In this document: piece after piece, positions 19,291 to 24,303 of the stretch
Layout of the letters: the number at the start of each line of letters is the position of its first letter
Numbering within the stretch: position 1 is the stretch's first letter
Assembly: GCA_049999765.1 (NCBI GenBank)
Contig: JBNGIQ010008846.1
Span: 107,570-131,872, forward strand
Direction of reading: 5' to 3'
From: Phaeoceros laevis
Lineage: Eukaryota > Anthocerotophyta > Anthocerotopsida > Notothyladales
DNA: 24,303 bases
Position numbers and translations under genes: made by a program
Notes under the pieces: model-generated
What the model was told of the DNA's origin: nothing
The model's input: the letters and a program-made list of their open reading frames with translations, nothing else
Database searches by the model: none

Positions 19291-19328
19291 CATGGCTCAC
19301 CCTACCCGCAAGGGTGAGGGGAGCCATG
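19291..19328. repeat. Imperfect hairpin
   Basis: CATGGCTC at the left and GAGCCATG at the right are perfect inverted arms, extended by CCCT/AGGG and CCC/GGG pairs with a bulge around a GCAA-type loop. It could be part of a transposon end or terminator-like relic. Function unknown. Confidence 0.5.
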
Positions 19329-19374
19329 TTTAGAGGATAGAATCTAACCCGATAGATGTTAGGTACTCAAACTT

Positions 19375-19680
19375 TTAAGGCTGCCAGGTAAGGACTGCTT
19401 CGTCTTACGCTGTCCGGTAATCAGTAGGCTGTGCAGTGTCTCTTAGGCTGCCGATTATACTAGCTATTAGTGTTTAGGCTACTTAGTCTCAGGTTGCCAT
19501 GCAACTTTAGGCTACCAACTAGATAGCCATTAGTCTTTAGGCTGCTTAGTCCTAGGCTGCCATTGGTTTTAGGCCACAATTAGTTTTTAGGCTCCGATTA
19601 GTTTAGGCTCCCATTGGTATTTATGATGCCACTCAGATTTAGGCTAGACTCTGCATGCCCTTCGGATTAGGCCGCCTAAG
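19375..19680. repeat. Degenerate minisatellite around the word TTTAGGCT
   Basis: About ten copies of TAGGCT or TAGGCC, usually in the context TTTAGGCT-N-CCAATTAGT, are spaced roughly 15-33 bp apart. Spacing is irregular, so it is not a simple tandem array, and the word is not the plant telomere repeat. No gene recognised. Confidence 0.6.
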
Positions 19681-19689
19681 TATGTCTCG

Positions 19690-20270
19690 TTAGACTTACT
19701 ATCTAGTATTCAATATACTAGAATACATGCATACATCAACCAAACACAACAGAAGCCACAAAACACCATGCGTGCTCTTTTTTTTGTGAATTTCTAGTGC
19801 TTTTGCTTATATACAAGTGTTACCTTGTGGTGGTCCAGGTAATGTTCTATGCACAAGCTAGCAAGCTAACCTAGCATACTACCTAACACTCTTAACCCTA
19901 ACCTACACCCTGCGTAATCCCTCAATGGAGACTCCGAAGGCTTTGTGTTGTGCGAGAGTACATCGTGTAGCAGTGCCTCGGTAACTCTAATGATCAGTGT
20001 AACCTGCAAACATGGGCTGCAACTAGGCTATCTAAACAAGGCAGTAGGCTGCAGGCCGACACAACAAAAAGAAAGTACAGTGAACTCTTCACAAAAAGCT
20101 TTGTTAACTAGTGCAACGAAGTTTACACATGCGTGCAAGCCTACACAAACCCACAAATATGGAGAGCCTAGCTGAAGGAGCCTTTTTTCTGGGTTTCAAA
20201 GATTCTTAGCCCTCGACAATATTCTCTCAGATTTGTTCATTGGTGCATACAGATATAGAATCCATTTAGG
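19690..20270. other. AT-rich stretch without a recognised gene
   Basis: Contains a further diverged copy of the nearby tandem unit (about 19720-19775) and an oligo-T run near 19778. A 76-codon plus-strand frame at 19945-20175 has no recognisable domain. I see nothing else supportable. Confidence 0.45.
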
Positions 20271-20273
20271 GTC

Positions 20274-20495
20274 TTAAGTTTGCCTGAACCGTAACACTTT
20301 GATCGCCATACAAATTACGGCCTTCGCATAGTTAGGGTCCACCACACTATCATCGATATAAAGTACTTCCCCATCCTGCAACATCACGGGTTCATGGTGA
20401 GGAGTACTAACCCCACCATACCCTTTGATCAACTCCTTAGCAACTCTCTCAATTTTCTGAGACTGAGATAATTTTAAGTGTTGCGGTGTTCGCAT
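20274..20495 (-). CDS. Unrecognised 73-aa frame, possibly a gene fragment
   Basis: The frame starts at an ATG directly preceded by an in-frame TAA and has ordinary protein-like composition (for example IERVAKELIKGYGGVS, DGEVLYIDDSVVDPNYAKA). No membrane segment or known motif. It lies among repeats and next to the broken coiled-coil gene, so it may belong to the same mobile element. I cannot assign a function. Confidence 0.3.
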   Translation of the reverse strand: MRTPQHLKLSQSQKIERVAKELIKGYGGVSTPHHEPVMLQDGEVLYIDDSVVDPNYAKAVICMAIKVLRFRQT

Positions 20496-20607
20496 TTAAT
20501 GTTACTTTCTCACGTTCCCGCTGCAAGGCATCTACTGTCACAACCCTGGAACACCGCTAATCCTAGCAGCATTCATAGCTTCAGTGGGCGAGCGGGTGCG
20601 CGGCACG

Positions 20608-21340
20608 ATGTTTGAGGTTCAGGGAGGCCTAGAGGAGGAACAGGAGTTGTCTCCCACGCAGAAACATTCTCGGCGTGGCGAAGGTGAAGAGGTTCCCGTT
20701 TTGAATATGGAGATTCCTGTCAACATTGTCATTGTGAGGCAGTCTCCTATCACCGACGAGGATTTTGCTACTATGGTGTCTTCGCAAAACCTGACAATGA
20801 TTTGGCTCTCCCCCTCCTGCAAGCGCCGGAAACTTGCTTTGGCGCTTTCCCCGCAAAGTAGGAAGCGCATGTGTATCGATCCGAATTTGGCACTCGACTC
20901 GTTGAAGGCCTTGCCAACTAGTTCAAATGGATGAGACCATTAGGCAAATGCAAAGTCAGATGCAGGGGACTGAGCGTAGACTGATCGAACGACTGAACGA
21001 ACTGGAGGGGGAGAATGGCAATTTGGTGGTAGAGTGGATCCGGAGCAATTGAAGAAGGAGAATGGCAATTTGGTGCGTAGAGTGGAGCAACTGGAGGGGG
21101 AGAATGGCAATTTGGTGCGTAGAGTGGAGCAACTGGAGGGGGACAATGACAATTTGGTGCGTTTCATGGAGGATTCCAACATAAAACTCTGGTGGAAGAT
21201 AATGAATCCAAGGGATCTTTTCGCTGCGGAGGTGGTGATCAAATTTCTTAATCAGGTCTGCACCAAGCTGATGAGGGATATTCTCCAGATAAATGCTACG
21301 ACCTGTGGTAATACAGCATCCTTTCACAGTTTGGTTTGAA
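20608..21340 (+). pseudogene. Broken coiled-coil gene with 42-bp internal repeats
   Basis: Three successive plus-strand frames look like one disrupted protein. The first runs from ATG 20608 to a stop at 20932-20934. A second frame (MDETIRQMQSQMQGTERRL and onward) ends at a TGA near 21050. The third continues to 21339. The centre has repeats of about 42 bp encoding ENGNLVRRVEQLEG, a 14-residue, two-heptad coiled-coil unit. In the first copy a C is missing after TTGGTG relative to the later copies, which causes the frame break. No family recognised; mobile-element origin is possible. Splicing around the breaks is not excluded. Confidence 0.5.
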
Positions 21341-21810
21341 GCTTTTAATGTTTTCATTGTTGGTAGGCTGAGGTGTGATTGTTTAGAAATATGTTGTTGC
21401 CAATGGAGAATCAGACCCAACAATATCGGTACAAAACTCTATACCAAGGTCAGCAGCAGTTACAACTTCGTGCACGGCGTACCAGTCACGGCTGACATAA
21501 ACTTGGATATCACATTTTGTCGTCCTTGCATAATCCAGTTTGTTAAGAAGCTATCACATTCTCAAACATTTTTTATCACACTTCTAAGCTATTTGAGATT
21601 ATGTTGGGGATTCTGATAGTTTGTGACACTAAAAAAACCTTAAAGCGAGGGTCCCGAATTCAAGCACAGGCTCAATCTAGAACAATCGAGGGAAAGGAAC
21701 CGAATTAGAACTACCATGCTAGTGCTGGATCGTTAGGATCGTGATTCTAAGGGGGACTTAGACTAACCCCTCTCTTTTTCTACCTACGGAAAGCCTTATG
21801 GGCCCATGGG
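21341..21810. other. AT-rich stretch without a recognised gene
   Basis: A 55-codon minus-strand stretch (about 21552-21390) is open and protein-like (IQVYVSRDWYAVHEVV) but lacks a start codon and a recognisable family. It may be another fragment of the neighbouring decayed element. Confidence 0.35.
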
Positions 21811-21864
21811 TAGAAAAGCAGAGAGCTACATAGGATCAAGCAAACATGCCAAAAGCCAGAAAGG

Positions 21865-21964
21865 NNNNNNNNNNNNNNNNNNNNNNNNNNNNNNNNNNNN
21901 NNNNNNNNNNNNNNNNNNNNNNNNNNNNNNNNNNNNNNNNNNNNNNNNNNNNNNNNNNNNNNNN
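21865..21964. other. Assembly gap (100 N)
   Basis: Exactly 100 unknown bases, a conventional placeholder, so the true length is unknown. Confidence 0.98.
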
Positions 21965-22085
21965 TAAGGAGGCTGCTCCTAAAAAGATTTGTAAACCGAC
22001 CTTGTGGTCTGAGAAACCTAATTGGAACGTTTTACATGGAGTCATGTTCAGCTTATCTATGAGCCTTAATGGTTGTTTCTGAAGA

Positions 22086-22262
22086 CAGAAAGCCTTGCAG
22101 GGGATAGCAGCAGCGGTGGCATATTTGCATGATGATTATGACCACGCATCGTCCATCAACACATCAAAGCAAGTAATGTGATGTTGGATGCCAAAGTCAA
22201 TGCCAAGCTTGGCATTGATCCTGCACGATACTGCTACTGCGGTACACTACGGAGAGAGCTAA
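22086..22262 (+). pseudogene. Decayed receptor-like kinase fragment
   Basis: Translation gives [19 protein letters not shown], then after a one-base frameshift [20 protein letters not shown] followed by KLGIDPARYC. This matches the catalytic-loop region of plant receptor-like kinases, most like the L-type lectin class ([38 protein letters not shown]). The catalytic HRD is HQH and the DFG is IDP here, and only about 58 codons remain, so it cannot be an active kinase. The upstream part may be hidden by the gap. Confidence 0.7.
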
Positions 22263-22352
22263 CCTTTTAATCAGGTCAAGGGTGTAACATTGTACATAGT
22301 AGAAAGCAGAGAGTTACCTAGGATCGACCAAAAAGGCCAAAAGCCAGAAAGG

Positions 22353-23492
22353 CCAACATCCAAAAGGTCCAAAAGGACTAAAAACTCTTACGAACTTAAA
22401 CAATCGGATAGGGTCGGTAGATCGAGTCGGGGCCGCGGCCATCTTGCTGTCCGGTTGGTTAAACGCCCAAACCGGTGACGCTTATTCATTCATTCAAATG
22501 GGTGACTAGTTTCTGCACTCGAATTCAGATCCCGTGCAGATGGTTTCCTATTCCTCTAAAGCCCCAATTCGAGGGAACGAGAAACGACAGGCGTTACAAC
22601 GGTCACAGTTCAATCGCACAGCGATGGCCAACCCCGTTGGCTAGCCCTGAACGACCCGCCACAACATATTTTGGTTCCAACACGACCCGACCCTAAATCT
22701 GAAGAAAACCACAGCCCCACAACAGATTATACCACAAGTTGGATTGTAGAATAAGCTAATTCGTGCTTTTGTGTGCATAATTGCATATAGGCAGCACGTC
22801 TAACATGCACCATCTCGTTAGAATCTTGGAGTGATCTCCGAATTCTTTTCTAGCTTGCGCCTATTTAGCATCGAAGGACCCTATCGCCCAGATTGGAAAG
22901 GTTACATTCATTCATTCATTCTATGGGCCCTATATGCGAATATGTACAGTCTACCTTGGATAAATGTGACTTAGATAAGTGTTATCCCTGGATAAATGTT
23001 ACACGCATGGCGCTCCCCTAGGTGTGCAAAGAGGTAAATGTTATTTGTTATATGCTACACTTCGAGTAAAATGGCCTTTGAGTGGGAGTAGAACTGAATG
23101 CTACATTAAGGATTAAGTCCATAATACACATCATTGTACTTCCATTCATACAGTGGGACAAAATCCGCCAAGCCCTTCCTTTATGCCCATGATCCATTAG
23201 GGATTAAAATATTCCATGTGAACTTGTAGATTAAGGTTAAAAGACAAATGACAACTTATAAGTAGATTGATCTTTCACAAGAATAGATGACATATGCAAT
23301 TTTAGACGACCATCAATATAATTTGTACTAACAATTAGTATACCATTAAGTCGCATAATACCTGCTTACTTGATGATCTTGATGTTAAACCCCTAAAGAC
23401 CAACTAGCCCAATCGGGCTCGCCTTTGTCATTGAGTTAGTTAGCTCCACGTTTCAGCAAGGCATGACGTTCCCGTATGTTAAATACCCTGAG
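22353..23492. other. AT-rich, repeat-derived stretch without a gene
   Basis: Short tetranucleotide runs (ATTC)n occur near 22484-22495 and 22905-22920; on the minus strand they would read as (GAAT)n tails like those of retroposons. No coding region is recognisable and several short frames conflict. Confidence 0.4.
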
Positions 23493-23556
23493 AGTTATAC
23501 CAAAGCCTCACGGCTGCATACGCCTTATGATAAATAAATAAATAAGTTATACCAAA
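23493..23556 (+). mobile_element. 40-bp retroposon tail insertion with 12-bp target-site duplications
   Basis: AGTTATACCAAA at 23493-23504 is repeated exactly at 23545-23556. Between them lies a 40-bp insert: GCCTCACGGCTGCATACGCC, then TTATGA and a (TAAA)n tail. Perfect flanking duplications plus a simple-repeat tail are the mark of target-primed reverse transcription by a LINE-type machinery, here extremely 5'-truncated. The insert shares its 3' motif with bases 27-52. Confidence 0.8.
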
Positions 23557-23605
23557 ATGACCGCCGTACCATATGGTGTAAAAATATTTATAATTGTAAA
23601 TATTT

Positions 23606-23705
23606 NNNNNNNNNNNNNNNNNNNNNNNNNNNNNNNNNNNNNNNNNNNNNNNNNNNNNNNNNNNNNNNNNNNNNNNNNNNNNNNNNNNNNNNNNNNNNNN
23701 NNNNN
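23606..23705. other. Assembly gap (100 N)
   Basis: Exactly 100 unknown bases, flanked on the left by AT-rich sequence (ATATTTATAATTGTAAATAT). Confidence 0.98.
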
Positions 23706-24190
23706 GAGCCCGACCGGACAAAAATGTCAAGTTGGGTCCCCTTGACGATGCTTTCCACTTTCTCCTATGAGAAAAAATATTTTATTGCTTATATCATCTC
23801 AAATCTTACCTCCCCTTGATTCCATGTTGAATCCACGTGGTAGTTTTTCCGTGCGGAATCTTTCACAAAAATCCACACGATTTCCACACGGATTCGCAAT
23901 ATATTGAAATCAATGGCAGATATCCGTGTGGTTTCAGTGTTTAGCACTCCCCGTACGGAAGTCCACCTCATGGATTCGGTGTTGATGAAAGTCCATGCGA
24001 AAAAGACATTCAATATTGATTGCAGCTTGTAAAGAAGACATGCCTTTCAACCCATATGGATTGAATGTTGATTAGGATCCACACGTACGCCCTACGGAAG
24101 TCATATGGTTTTAACCCCGTAGATCAAAAAATGAGAAAATGTCCTATGGCCCGCGCAACAGCCGAACCCGCGAACTTCAGCTATTACCTC
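23706..24190. other. Right-end region with short inverted and direct repeats
   Basis: CCACACGGAT (23884-23893) and ATCCGTGTGG (23932-23941) form perfect 10-bp inverted arms. The word TACGGAAGTC recurs near 23954 and 24095, and CCACACG occurs several times. No gene recognised; an unidentified repeat element is likely. Confidence 0.45.
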
Positions 24191-24204
24191 AGTTCTTATC
24201 AATA

Positions 24205-24275
24205 ATCAGTTTCGAACTCGCAACCCGGGATCCCGCGTTGAAAAGCCTTACCACCGGGCTACCCTGCTCGATGTG
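24205..24275 (-). mobile_element. tRNA-like head, probable SINE
   Basis: On the minus strand GTAGCCCGGTGGTAAGG (24262-24246) resembles a Pol III A box and GAGTTCGAAAC (24219-24209) a B box, with tRNA-like spacing. The T-arm stem GCGAG/CTGAT does not pair and no acceptor stem closes, so this is not a working tRNA. A tRNA-derived SINE promoter, with the body extending leftward, fits better. Confidence 0.5.
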
Positions 24276-24303
24276 ACACGGTTGAATCATATAATATATA
24301 AAC

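Larger units (their letters stand above)
21811..22352. repeat. Direct repeat pair flanking an assembly gap
   Basis: About 53 bp (TAGAAAAGCAGAGAGCTACA and onward to GCCAGAAAGG) at 21811-21864 recurs with a few changes at 22300-22352. The first copy stops exactly at the 100-N gap, so a collapsed or unresolved repeat is likely there. Confidence 0.65.

Noticed and set aside
19375-19680. Interstitial telomere repeat
   Set aside because: The word is TTTAGGCT with irregular spacing, not tandem TTTAGGG or TTAGGG.
24205-24275. Functional tRNA gene
   Set aside because: The T stem does not pair and no acceptor stem can be formed around the A and B boxes.

Overview
The window looks like nuclear DNA of a land plant. 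It holds intron-containing genes with GT-AG introns of about 90-380 bp, a plant-type SMG7, a plastid-type NDP kinase with a transit peptide, and a PPR-DYW organelle RNA-editing factor. The PPR protein has the KP box and terminal GRP of the DYW:KP variant. That variant is known from hornworts, ferns and lycophytes other than Selaginella, the lineages with U-to-C organelle editing. The close gene packing and short introns make a hornwort my first guess; this is inference, and a fern or lycophyte is possible.

Layout. 1-18,050 is gene-rich: (1) a family-16 protein methyltransferase, minus, five exons, 260 aa; (2) a small plus-strand ORF starting 103 bp from it, possibly plastid-targeted; (3) an intronless PPR-DYW:KP gene, plus; (4) a small single-pass membrane protein, minus, three exons, whose terminal exon lies in a 200-bp tandem duplication; (5) an intronless plastid NDPK, plus, head-to-head with (4); (6) a minus-strand gene that appears to join a cytosolic tandem-WW region, a membrane anchor and a LARGE-type GT49 glycosyltransferase (eight exons, 1046 aa); (7) SMG7, minus, five coding exons, 1276 aa, with an overlapping uORF and a long 3' region carrying splice-like signals.

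18,050-24,303 is AT-rich and repeat-dominated. It has compound tandem repeats, a degenerate TTAGGCT-type minisatellite, a broken coiled-coil gene, a decayed receptor-kinase fragment, a 40-bp non-LTR retroposon tail with perfect 12-bp target-site duplications, a tRNA-like SINE head, and two 100-N assembly gaps (21865-21964 and 23606-23705).

The genes do not form one pathway. NDPK and the PPR factor would act in organelles, the methyltransferase in cytosol or nucleus, the WW-GT49 protein in the Golgi/ER membrane, and SMG7 in nonsense-mediated decay. All exon models were built by reading splice sites and matching protein families by eye; no search or transcript data were available.
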